The notes beneath the pieces were generated by a model. That model saw nothing but the letters and a program-made list of their open reading frames with translations, was not told where the DNA came from and did not search any database. Source: Mycobacterium sp. 852002-10029_SCH5224772 (lineage in GTDB: Bacteria > Actinomycetota > Actinomycetes > Mycobacteriales > Mycobacteriaceae). Taken from it: a stretch of 64,000 nucleotides of DNA. The translations under genes and the position numbers were made by a program. Every line of letters starts with the position of its first letter. Positions within the stretch are counted from its first letter, which is position 1. This document shows positions 33,902 through 41,842 of this stretch, piece after piece. The stretch lies in NCBI RefSeq assembly GCF_001667315.1, contig NZ_LZHT01000009.1:124001-188000 (forward strand), written 5' to 3'.

Positions 33902-35278
33902 ATGCGCCCATACCACGTTGCAATCGTCGGTTCCGGACCGTCGGGGTTCTTCGCCGCGTCCTCCTTGCTGAAGGCGGCCGACGGGTCCGAGGAGATCGAC
34001 ATCGCCGTCGACATGCTGGAGATGCTCCCCACCCCGTGGGGGCTGGTGCGCTCCGGCGTCGCGCCCGATCACCCGAAGATCAAGTCGATCAGTAAGCAAT
34101 TCGAGAACACGGCCCAAGATCCACGCTTCCGTTTCTTCGGCAACGTCGCGGTCGGCGAACACGTGCAGGCCAGTGAGCTCGCCGAGCGCTACGACGCCGT
34201 CGTCTATGCCGTCGGGGCGCAGTCCGATCGCGCGCTGAACATTCCCGGCGAGGAGCTGGATGGCAGCATCGCGGCAGTCGATTTCGTGGGCTGGTACAAC
34301 GCGCATCCGAACTTCGAGGAGTCCACGCCCGACTTGTCGGGTGCGCGGGCGGTGGTCGTCGGCAACGGCAACGTCGCCCTGGACGTCGCGCGCATTCTGG
34401 TCATGGACCGCGACGTGCTGGGCCAGACCGACATCGCCGACCACGCCCTGGAGTCGTTGCGCCCGTGCGGCGTCGACGAGGTGGTGGTCATCGGTCGGCG
34501 CGGGCCGCTGCAGACCGCCTTCACCACGCTCGAGCTGCGCGAGCTGGGCGATCTGGAAAACGTCGACGTGATCGTCGATCCGGCCCAACTGGAGGGCGTG
34601 AGCGACGAGGATGCGGCCGCGGCCGGCAAGACGGCCAAGCAGAACATCAACGTGCTGCGCAATTACGCGCAGCGCTCCCCGCGGCCGGGCCATCGCCGGA
34701 TCGTGCTGCGCTTCATGACCTCGCCGATCGAGATCAAAGGCGAGGGCCGGGTGGAACGGATTGTGCTCGGCCGCAACGAGCTGACCACCGACGCCAACGG
34801 GCGGGTCTACGCGAACGACACCGGTGAGCGCGAGGAGCTGCCGGTGCAGCTGGTGGTGCGCTCGGTCGGTTACCGCGGCGTGCCCACCCCGGGGCTGCCG
34901 TTCGACGAGAAGACCGCGACGATCCCCAACAGCGGGGGACGGATCGACGGCAGCCGCAACGAATACGTGGTCGGGTGGATCAAGCGCGGGCCGACCGGCG
35001 TCATCGGCACCAACAAAAAGGACTCCCAGGACACCGTGGACACGCTGCTCGCCGACCTGACCTCCGCCGCCCGTGCCGATCGTGGCGGCCTGGCGGATTT
35101 CCCGGACGACCACGCCGACCGGTTGGCCGACTGGCTGGCGTCGCGCCAGCCCAAACTGGTCACCTCGGCGCACTGGGAGATCATCGACGCCCATGAGCGG
35201 GCGGCCGGGGAGCCGCACGGGCGCCCCCGCGTCAAGCTGCCGAGTTTGGCGAAGTTGCTTCGGGTCAGTCACGGCTGA
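33902..35278 (+). CDS. fprA: NADPH-ferredoxin (adrenodoxin-type) reductase FprA
   Basis: A 458-residue flavoprotein that passes electrons from NADPH through FAD to ferredoxins serving P450s and other oxygenases. The N-terminus HVAIVGSGPSGFFAAS binds FAD; the NADP site is VVVGNGNVALDVARI; later GWIKRGPTGVIGTNKKD is the adrenodoxin-reductase family signature. The ATG at 33902 matches the M. tuberculosis protein start; the frame is open to 33827. It could feed the Rieske oxygenase encoded elsewhere in this window, but that is speculation. Confidence 0.96.
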   Translation: MRPYHVAIVGSGPSGFFAASSLLKAADGSEEIDIAVDMLEMLPTPWGLVRSGVAPDHPKIKSISKQFENTAQDPRFRFFGNVAVGEHVQASELAERYDAVVYAVGAQSDRALNIPGEELDGSIAAVDFVGWYNAHPNFEESTPDLSGARAVVVGNGNVALDVARILVMDRDVLGQTDIADHALESLRPCGVDEVVVIGRRGPLQTAFTTLELRELGDLENVDVIVDPAQLEGVSDEDAAAAGKTAKQNINVLRNYAQRSPRPGHRRIVLRFMTSPIEIKGEGRVERIVLGRNELTTDANGRVYANDTGEREELPVQLVVRSVGYRGVPTPGLPFDEKTATIPNSGGRIDGSRNEYVVGWIKRGPTGVIGTNKKDSQDTVDTLLADLTSAARADRGGLADFPDDHADRLADWLASRQPKLVTSAHWEIIDAHERAAGEPHGRPRVKLPSLAKLLRVSHG

Positions 35279-35350
35279 TCGCCGGTTTTAGTCGGGGCGA
35301 GGGACGAACGGCTCTACTCAACGTCACCGATTCTCCGTAGCGTTGAGGTC

Positions 35351-35767
35351 GTGGACAGCGACCAGCCGGTGAGCGTGCTTGCGGAAGACGAGAACTGGAA
35401 TCTGCTGGGCAGTGTCACGCTCGGCCGGCTGGTCACCAACTTCGCCGGGGAGCCCGAGATCTTCCCGGTCAACTTCGTCGTCCAAGACCGCACCGTGCTG
35501 TTCCGGACGGCCGAGGGCACCAAACTGTTCTCGGCCGTGGCGAATCACGCGGTGGTCTTCGAGGTGGACGACCACAACCTCGTCGAGGGCTGGAGCGTGA
35601 TCGTCCGCGGTCGCGCGCGGCTGCTGAAGACCGACGCGGACATTCACCAGGCCGAACGCGCGCAGTTGTTGCCGTGGACAGCCACGCTCAAACCGCACTA
35701 TGTGCGGATCACCCCGACCGAAGTCACCGGCCGTCATTTCCGGTTCGGCCCGGAGCCCCAGTTATAG
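35351..35767 (+). CDS. Pyridoxamine 5'-phosphate oxidase-like split-barrel protein
   Basis: A 138-residue FMN/F420-type split-barrel protein: LLGSVTLGRLVTNFAGEPEI, PVNFVVQDRTVLFRTAEGTK and WSVIVRGRARLL are the family pattern. Many mycobacterial members bind F420 or haem rather than making PLP. The start is GTG at 35351. Its 3' end overlaps the tail of the convergent universal stress gene by 6 bp. Confidence 0.82.
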   Translation: MDSDQPVSVLAEDENWNLLGSVTLGRLVTNFAGEPEIFPVNFVVQDRTVLFRTAEGTKLFSAVANHAVVFEVDDHNLVEGWSVIVRGRARLLKTDADIHQAERAQLLPWTATLKPHYVRITPTEVTGRHFRFGPEPQL

Positions 35768-36544
35768 GTTGCCGCAGCGGATCGCGAGCACGGAGTGCCC
35801 CGCGTCGCACAGATGCTCGGCGCGGTAGGAGTCGGTGACCAACAGCCGGCCCGCTTCGTGCTGGGCGCGCAGGTAACGGTCCACGGTGCCGCCCACGACG
35901 GCCTGCTCGGCGTTCACGTCGGGATACAACCGCATCCACCGTGCCAGTCGACGATCCAATTGCGCATGTGCCGTTGGGTTTCCGGGCGCACCGCCGCGGG
36001 TGCTCGTCGAGATGGACAGCGCCCGCAGTGTGGCTCGGCGCAGTCTCGCTTCCTCGAACGCGTGCCGCAACACCGTGCCGTTGTCCACTTCGACGACAAC
36101 GCTACTGACCTGCCCCGCCGGCGCCGACTGTTGGATCACGGCAACCGGACACAGCGCCGTGCGGACCAATGAGGACGCAACCGAGGGCCCGCCGCGACAG
36201 GCGTGGTTGAGCCCGATCTGCCCGACGCAGATCATCACCGCCGACCTCGATTCCTCGATCAGCTTGAAAACCGTTTTGCCCCAGAGGATGTCGGCCTCCA
36301 CCTTGACCTGTTCGCCGACGGCATCGACGGCGTGGTGGGCGTCGGCCAGTGCGGCGCGCGCGACGGCGAGGCGGGTGTCGCCGGTGCGCACGCCGGCGGC
36401 ATCGCGCGGATCGATGACGTACACCAACCGCAGCGGGATATCGCGGCTGGCCGCCTCGTCGACCGCCCAGACCGCCGCAAGGGTCGCCGCCCGGGATCCG
36501 TCGACTCCTACGACAATTGCCGGAGCTGGATACACGTTGCTCAT
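35762..36544 (-). CDS. Universal stress protein, Rv3134c-like
   Basis: A 260-residue tandem USP. The first domain begins IVVGVDGSRAATLAA and has the HACRGGPSVASSLVRTALCPVAV segment in place of the usual nucleotide G-2x-G-9x-GS loop; the second (from about residue 150) is more degenerate. In M. tuberculosis Rv3134c is co-transcribed with devR-devS and induced by hypoxia and NO; here neither devR nor devS follows. It is divergent from the nitric oxide reductase gene and has two DosR-like boxes upstream, so it is probably a dormancy/NO-response gene. Confidence 0.82.
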   Translation of the reverse strand: MSNVYPAPAIVVGVDGSRAATLAAVWAVDEAASRDIPLRLVYVIDPRDAAGVRTGDTRLAVARAALADAHHAVDAVGEQVKVEADILWGKTVFKLIEESRSAVMICVGQIGLNHACRGGPSVASSLVRTALCPVAVIQQSAPAGQVSSVVVEVDNGTVLRHAFEEARLRRATLRALSISTSTRGGAPGNPTAHAQLDRRLARWMRLYPDVNAEQAVVGGTVDRYLRAQHEAGRLLVTDSYRAEHLCDAGHSVLAIRCGNL

Positions 36545-36624
36545 CGCGATTCCCTCCGTTGAGCGGTAAACGAGTCTTCGCTACGTCATTCACTCTTAGG
36601 CTATTGCCGGTAAAGCGTTCTCCC

Positions 36625-36674
36625 CCAGAGGCATTGGTCCCGAAATTGGTGCCATTAGGCCCTATTGGCCCCGC
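36625..36674. promoter_or_regulatory. Two DosR-like boxes
   Basis: The DosR/DevR palindrome is TTSGGGACTWWAGTCCCSAA. The stretch 36625-36644 ends in a perfect half GTCCCGAA (13 of 20 positions overall); 36655-36674, TTAGGCCCTATTGGCCCCGC, matches about 14 of 20. They lie 80-130 bp upstream of the stress protein start and 128-177 bp upstream of the NO reductase start, so they could serve either promoter. Confidence 0.5.
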
Positions 36675-36801
36675 AGCATGGGAAATTTACTGTTGCCATC
36701 GCGACGCCAGCAACCGAATACTGGGTGCGGACGAAAGCCAGGTTTGTTCGACATGCGAGACAGCGGCACCACAGCCATCACCTAGACGGGAGACCTCGCG
36801 C

Positions 36802-39144
36802 ATGACCGCTCAACCGACCTCCGCCCAACAGCCATCCGCTCAACAGTCATCGTCACAGCCCCTGGTGGGAAAGGGCTGGGTCCAGGGCGTCGCCCTCGTC
36901 ATGATCTTCGGTTTCCTGGTGATGGGCATCCTGGCCTACCGCACGTATTCGGCGTCGATGCCGATGCCGGACAAGGTCGTCAGCGAATCCGGTCAGCTGC
37001 TGTTCACGGGCGACGACATCACCCGAGGTCAGGAGCTTTACCAGGCGCGCGGACTGATGGAATACGGCTCAGTGCTGGGCCACGGCGCCTATCTGGGGCC
37101 CGACTACACCGCCGAATACCTGCGCGCGGCCACGCAGGATGTCGCCGACCAACTGCGGGCCCAGGGCGTCACCGACCCGCGTGATCGGGTGGTCACCGAG
37201 TTTCGCACCAACCGCTACAACCCGGCCACGAAGACGCTGGTGTTCACCGATCGGCAGGCCGCGGCGTTCGAGCACATCAAGGGCCGGTACGCCGCCTACT
37301 TCGGGGAGAACTCGACGAAATACGGCCTGTTGCCGCACCTGATCACCGACAAGGCGGAAGTCCGTGACCTGACGGGGTTCTTCGCCTGGACGGCGTGGGC
37401 CGCGGCGGCCGAGCGCCCCGGTCACCGGTACACCTACACCAACAACTGGCCCGCGGAGTCGCGTGTCGACAACGGCCCCACCGCATCCGTGATCGTCTGG
37501 TCGGCACTGTCGCTGATCGCGTTGCTGGGCGGCATCGGCGTCATGTTCGCGGTCTACGGCCGCTGGAGCCAGAAAGTGGGCTGGCACAGCGCCGAGACAT
37601 CCACCCTGTCCTTCCGCCAGCCCGGCGAGGTGAGCCTGACGCCCGCGCAGCGCGCCTGCATCTGGTTCTTCGCAATCGTGTCGGTGCTGTTCCTGGCCCA
37701 GACGCTGCTGGGCGCGGCGGCCGAGCACTACCGGGCCGATCTGTCGACGTTCTTCGGCATCGATCTGGCCCGGATCTTGCCGTACAACCTGGCCCGCACC
37801 TGGCATCTGCAGCTGTCGCTGTTCTGGACCGCGGCGGCCTTTTTGGCCGGGGGCATCTTCTTGGTGCCGTTCATCTCCCGTCGCGAACCCAAGCGTCAAG
37901 CGCTGCTGGCCTACGTGTTGCTCGGGGCGGTCGCCGTGGTGGTGTTCGGCTCGCTGATCTCTGAGGCGCTGTCCATCTACGGCGTGATCCCGGCCGGCGG
38001 GCTGTTCTCCCAGCAGTGGGAGTACCTCGACCTGCCGCGGCTGTGGCAGATCCTGCTGATCATCGGCATGTTCGTGTGGATCGCCATCATCTGGCGCGGC
38101 ATCCGCGGCAGGCTCAAGGGCGAGTCGAAGATGAACATGCCCTGGATGTTCTTCTTCTCCGGGCTGGCCATCCCGGCCTTCTACGCCGTGGGCCTGCTGG
38201 CCGGCAGCGACACCCACTACACCGTCGCGGACTTCTGGCGGTTCTGGGTCGTGCACCTGTGGGTGGAGGACTTCCTCGAGCTGTTCACCACGGTGATGGT
38301 GGCCTACATGTTCGTGCTGCTGGGCGTGGTGCGCGAACGGATCGCGCTGGGCGTCATCTACTTGGACGTCATCCTGTACTCCGCCGGCGGTGTCATCGGC
38401 ACCATGCACCACCTGTATTTCTCCGGCACGCCGGTGGAACACATGGCGCTGGGCGCGTTCTTCTCGGCCGCCGAGGTCATTCCGCTGACATTCCTGACGG
38501 TCGAGGCCTGGGCGTTCTTGCAGCTCGGTGCGCGCCAGCAATCCGGCGACGCCAACCCGTTCCCGCACCGCTGGGCGGTCATGTTCCTGGTCGCGGTGGG
38601 CTTCTGGAACTTCTTGGGGGCAGGCATCTTTGGGTTCCTGATCAACCTGCCCATCGTCTCCTACTACCAGATCGGTACCGCGCTGACTGCCAACCACGCG
38701 CATGCGGCAATGATGGGCGTCTACGGCATGCTCGCCGTCGGCCTGGCCATGTTCGCGTTCCGCTACGTGATCCCGGCCGACAAGTGGCCCGAGAAACTGG
38801 CGCGGATCTCCTTCTGGTGCTTGAATATCGGGCTGGCGTGGATGGTGTTCGCCACCCTGCTGCCACTGGGCGTGCTCCAGCTCTACCACTCAGTCAATGA
38901 CGGCTATTTCGAGGCGCGGTCGCTGGGCTACATCACCAAGCCGGGCAACGCGGTGCTCGAATGGCTCCGGATGCCGGGTGACATCATCCTGATCGTCGGT
39001 GGTGTGCTGCCCTTCGTCTGGATCGCCTGGATCGCGCTGCGCAACTTCCGATCGGGAACGACGGTTCAGGAATTGCCCGAAAATCCGCTGTACACCCTCT
39101 CGACCGAGCCGGAGGCCGGCGCCGCGGTGCCGGTGAAGGATTGA
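36802..39144 (+). CDS. norB: Quinol-dependent nitric oxide reductase (qNOR, NorZ type)
   Basis: A 780-residue single-subunit NO reductase that reduces 2 NO to N2O with quinol electrons. The N-terminal helix (about 25-47) and an extracytoplasmic domain to about 235 (QLLFTGDDITRGQELYQARG, LGPDYTAEYL) form the cytochrome-c-like part without a CxxCH haem site, as in qNOR. The rest has about a dozen helices with the haem-copper-oxidase histidines, for example TWHLQLSLFW, GTMHHLYFSG and TANHAHAAMMGVYGM. The frame is open to 36517, but the ATG at 36802 with GGGAG upstream gives the right N-terminus. First gene of a three-gene set with a zinc-ribbon membrane protein and a slipin. Detoxifies host or self-made NO. 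Confidence 0.93.
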   Translation: MTAQPTSAQQPSAQQSSSQPLVGKGWVQGVALVMIFGFLVMGILAYRTYSASMPMPDKVVSESGQLLFTGDDITRGQELYQARGLMEYGSVLGHGAYLGPDYTAEYLRAATQDVADQLRAQGVTDPRDRVVTEFRTNRYNPATKTLVFTDRQAAAFEHIKGRYAAYFGENSTKYGLLPHLITDKAEVRDLTGFFAWTAWAAAAERPGHRYTYTNNWPAESRVDNGPTASVIVWSALSLIALLGGIGVMFAVYGRWSQKVGWHSAETSTLSFRQPGEVSLTPAQRACIWFFAIVSVLFLAQTLLGAAAEHYRADLSTFFGIDLARILPYNLARTWHLQLSLFWTAAAFLAGGIFLVPFISRREPKRQALLAYVLLGAVAVVVFGSLISEALSIYGVIPAGGLFSQQWEYLDLPRLWQILLIIGMFVWIAIIWRGIRGRLKGESKMNMPWMFFFSGLAIPAFYAVGLLAGSDTHYTVADFWRFWVVHLWVEDFLELFTTVMVAYMFVLLGVVRERIALGVIYLDVILYSAGGVIGTMHHLYFSGTPVEHMALGAFFSAAEVIPLTFLTVEAWAFLQLGARQQSGDANPFPHRWAVMFLVAVGFWNFLGAGIFGFLINLPIVSYYQIGTALTANHAHAAMMGVYGMLAVGLAMFAFRYVIPADKWPEKLARISFWCLNIGLAWMVFATLLPLGVLQLYHSVNDGYFEARSLGYITKPGNAVLEWLRMPGDIILIVGGVLPFVWIAWIALRNFRSGTTVQELPENPLYTLSTEPEAGAAVPVKD

Positions 39145-39146
39145 CG

Positions 39147-39773
39147 GTGACCGCGCCGGCGACCTCCGTGTGGCTGATTGCCGGGTATTCCCTGGTCCTG
39201 CTGGCCGTGGGCTGGAGCTTCGACGTCATGGCGCGGCGGGCCTCGGCCCACGCGGCACGCTGGCGCACAGGACAATTCACCTACCGGCCCGACCATGACG
39301 CGTGGATTTGCCCGCAGGACCATTGGCTGTGGCCGACGTCATTCGATCCGAAACATCGGGTCATGCGGTATCGCGGATTGCCAGTGGTGTGCAACAGCTG
39401 CCCCGTGAAATCCGACTGCACCACGTCCGAGCACGGTCGCGAGATAAGCCGCGAGGTCGACCCGTGGCCGCATTCGGACGCCGGCCGGTTTCACCGCGGG
39501 ATCGCCTGCTGCGTGGCCGCATTGGGGATCGTCTTGCCGCTGGCCACATTGATCGCCAACCACTCGGCCGCGGACGCGCTGGTCTTGACGGCGACCGTGC
39601 TGGTCGTCGGCCTGCTCGGACTGCCACTCGTCCGCCACTTGTGGAACACTCCCTCCAACGCCCCCGAGCATCTGCCGCACCGCACCGCGATCGAGGACCA
39701 GGCGGCCGCGGCGATCGACCGGTATTCCACGCGCTGGGGCGGCTGGAAGCCCAAGGAGAACAACACGACATGA
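39147..39773 (+). CDS. Membrane protein with transposase-like zinc ribbon
   Basis: A 208-residue protein starting at the GTG 2 bp after the qNOR stop. One N-terminal helix (about residues 7-25), then a Cys-rich soluble part (about 45-100) reading FTYRPDHDAWICP, RYRGLPVVCNSCPVKSDCTT and GREISRE, then one or two helices (about 115-155) and a polar tail. The CP...C..CP...C..GR.I pattern is like the zinc ribbon of IS1182/IS4-type transposases, here without a catalytic domain. Four Cys (one in ICP, two in CNSC, one in SDC) could bind Zn or another metal. Its stop overlaps the slipin ATG, so the three genes are coupled. A role in NOR assembly or stability is only inferred. Confidence 0.75.
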   Translation: MTAPATSVWLIAGYSLVLLAVGWSFDVMARRASAHAARWRTGQFTYRPDHDAWICPQDHWLWPTSFDPKHRVMRYRGLPVVCNSCPVKSDCTTSEHGREISREVDPWPHSDAGRFHRGIACCVAALGIVLPLATLIANHSAADALVLTATVLVVGLLGLPLVRHLWNTPSNAPEHLPHRTAIEDQAAAAIDRYSTRWGGWKPKENNTT

Positions 39774-40567
39774 CCGCCCTTGTGATCGGCCTCGTCGCCG
39801 CCGGGATCGTCGTGCTCGCGGTGCTCGCGACGTGGTCGCTGGCGGTGCTACGCGAGTACGAACGCGGAGTCGTGTTCCGGATGGGGCATGTGCGCCCGTT
39901 GTACGGGCCCGGGTTGAAGATTCTTATTCCGCTGCTGGACAAGATGATTCGTGTGGACGAACGCCTGGTCACTCTGACCATTCCGCCGCAGGAGGTGATC
40001 ACCCGCGACAACGTGCCGGCCCGCGTCAACGCCGTCGTGATGTTCCAGGTCACCGATCCCTTGAAAGCGATTCTGGCGGTGGAAAATTACGCGGTGGCCA
40101 CCTCGCAGATCGCCCAGACGACACTGCGATCGCTGCTGGGCCGGGCGGACCTGGACACGCTGCTGGCACACCGCGAGGACCTCAACAGCGACCTGCGCAC
40201 GATCATCGAGAAGCAGACCGAGCCCTGGGGTGTCCAGGTCCGCGTCGTGGAGATCAAAGACGTCGAGATCCCCGAGTCGATGCAGCGGGCGATGGCCCGC
40301 GAGGCCGAAGCCGAACGCGAGCGCCGGGCCAAGGTCATCAACGCGCGCGGGGAGCTGCAGGCCTCGGAGGAGCTGCGCCAGGCCGCCGAGACCCTGTCGA
40401 AGAGCCCGGCCTCCCTCCAGTTGCGCTACCTGCAGACGCTGTTGGAGCTGGGCGCGGATCAGAACTCGACCGTCGTCTTCCCGTTGCCGGTCGACATCAT
40501 CACGCCGTTCCTGCGGAATCCGGAGATGCTGCGGGGTGTCGTCGACAAGTTCAACCGCCGCCGGTGA
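39770..40567 (+). CDS. Slipin (stomatin/SPFH-domain) membrane protein
   Basis: A 265-residue stomatin-like protein. An N-terminal membrane hairpin or helix (about residues 4-28) is followed by the SPFH core: EYERGVVFRMGHVRP, VDERLVTLTIPPQEVITRDN, VNAVVMFQVTDP, GVQVRVVEIKDVEIPESMQR, then a helical EAEAERERRAKV coiled-coil. Slipins scaffold membrane microdomains, often with an NfeD partner; none is present here, and the preceding zinc-ribbon membrane protein may take that place. The ATG overlaps the upstream stop by 4 bp. Confidence 0.9.
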   Translation: MTALVIGLVAAGIVVLAVLATWSLAVLREYERGVVFRMGHVRPLYGPGLKILIPLLDKMIRVDERLVTLTIPPQEVITRDNVPARVNAVVMFQVTDPLKAILAVENYAVATSQIAQTTLRSLLGRADLDTLLAHREDLNSDLRTIIEKQTEPWGVQVRVVEIKDVEIPESMQRAMAREAEAERERRAKVINARGELQASEELRQAAETLSKSPASLQLRYLQTLLELGADQNSTVVFPLPVDIITPFLRNPEMLRGVVDKFNRRR

Positions 40568-40595
40568 CCGGTACCGGCGGTGGCCGCTGGTGCGC

Positions 40596-40943
40596 CTAGC
40601 CGGCCAGTGGCTCTTGCGGCTCAGGCGGCGCCGGCGGAGCGAGTCTCCAATTGTCCGGATTCTTCGGCGAATACAGCACCGGAAACAGTTGACCGATGGT
40701 CGGCCATTGATTCACGTCGACGGCCATGCGCTGATACACCGCATGTTCGTTGACCGAGGGGCCGTTGATCACCCCGGCGATGGTGACGAATTGCTCGCCG
40801 GTGGCGTCGGGTCGCGGGCTGACCCCGGTCACCAGCAGTGTGCCGCTGAGCACCTCACCGCGGGGGCCGCGCGGAACGAACCGCTGAACGAGAAATACCG
40901 CGAGCACGGCGACCAGCAGGAGCAGCAGTCCGAATTCCCACAC
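40596..40943 (-). CDS. Small N-terminally anchored membrane protein
   Basis: A 115-residue protein starting at a GTG (40943): one membrane helix at the very N-terminus (GLLLLLVAVLAVFLV), then a soluble domain (LSGTLLVTGVSPRPDATGEQF, VTIAGVINGPSVNEHAVY, WPTIGQLFPVLYSPKNPDNW) and a Pro-rich tail. The frame opens much further upstream but overlaps hisN on the other strand, so the short form is chosen. Conserved-looking, no function assigned. Divergent from hisN by 33 bp. Confidence 0.65.
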   Translation of the reverse strand: MWEFGLLLLLVAVLAVFLVQRFVPRGPRGEVLSGTLLVTGVSPRPDATGEQFVTIAGVINGPSVNEHAVYQRMAVDVNQWPTIGQLFPVLYSPKNPDNWRLAPPAPPEPQEPLAG

Positions 40944-40976
40944 CCCGCCATGGTAGGGCCGTGATAAGACTGCGTC

Positions 40977-41762
40977 ATGAGTCGCACCGACGATCTGGCG
41001 CTGGCGCTGATGCTGGCGGACCGCGCAGATTCGTTGACGTCCTCCCGATTCGGTGCGCTGGACCTGCGCGTCGACACCAAACCGGACCTGACGCCGGTGA
41101 CCGACGCCGACCGCGCCGTCGAAACCGAGCTGCGGGAAGTGCTCGCGCGCGAACGACCGGACGACAGCATCGTCGGCGAAGAGTTCGGCGGTGACACCGC
41201 GTTCACCGGGCGCCAGTGGATCATCGACCCGATCGACGGCACCAAGAACTTCGTCCGCGGGGTGCCGGTATGGGCCAGTTTGATCGCGTTGTTGCGCGAC
41301 GGCGTCCCCGTCGTCGGCGCCGTGAGCGCCCCGGCGTTGCAGCGCCGGTGGTGGGCCGCGCACGGCCAAGGCGCGTTCGTCGCGGTCAACGGTGCGCCTG
41401 CGCGTCGCATATCGGTTTCCTCGGTGGCGCAACTGAATTCGGCCAGCCTGTCGTTCTCCAGCTTGTCCGGGTGGGCGCAGCTCGGCGTGCGGGACCGCTT
41501 CATCGCGCTGACCGATGCGGTGTGGCGGGTGCGGGCGTTCGGTGACTTCCTGTCCTATTGCCTGGTGGCCGAAGGGGCGGTCGACATCGCCGCCGAACCG
41601 GAAGTGTCGGTATGGGATCTCGCCGCGCTGGACATCTTGGTGCGCGAAGCGGGCGGGGCGCTGACGGCGCTGGACGGCACCGCGGGACCGCACCGCAGCA
41701 GCGCCGTAGCCACCAACGGCCTGCTGCAGCGGCAGGTGCTCGACAGTCTCGCTGTGAATTAG
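40977..41762 (+). CDS. hisN: Histidinol-phosphate phosphatase / inositol monophosphatase family (Rv3137-like)
   Basis: A 261-residue Mg-dependent phosphatase. Metal ligands are in VGEEFGG and in [15 protein letters not shown]; the C-terminal motif is [18 protein letters not shown]. The protein is the counterpart of Rv3137, described as the histidinol-phosphate phosphatase of histidine biosynthesis in mycobacteria. Inositol-phosphate activity remains possible. ATG start; followed by the fadE24 operator region. Confidence 0.88.
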   Translation: MSRTDDLALALMLADRADSLTSSRFGALDLRVDTKPDLTPVTDADRAVETELREVLARERPDDSIVGEEFGGDTAFTGRQWIIDPIDGTKNFVRGVPVWASLIALLRDGVPVVGAVSAPALQRRWWAAHGQGAFVAVNGAPARRISVSSVAQLNSASLSFSSLSGWAQLGVRDRFIALTDAVWRVRAFGDFLSYCLVAEGAVDIAAEPEVSVWDLAALDILVREAGGALTALDGTAGPHRSSAVATNGLLQRQVLDSLAVN

Positions 41763-41778
41763 TTAACAAGTGTTCTCT

Positions 41779-41804
41779 CCGATCTTACTCCGGAGTAAGA
41801 TCGG
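41779..41804. promoter_or_regulatory. Perfect 26-bp palindrome upstream of fadE24
   Basis: A fully self-complementary sequence with half-site CCGATCTTACTCC (41779-41791) and no loop, 38 bp before the fadE24 ATG. No U-run follows, so it reads as an operator, probably for a TetR-type repressor, not a terminator. Confidence 0.65.
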
Positions 41805-41842
41805 GGCTATCCGCTTGCCCGACAACCTGAGGCCGCTGACCA

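Noticed and set aside
37069..38889. A 606-codon minus-strand frame opposite the NO reductase
   Set aside because: Composition (His, Gln, Gly and Arg rich) is that of an antisense shadow, and the plus-strand protein is clearly real.
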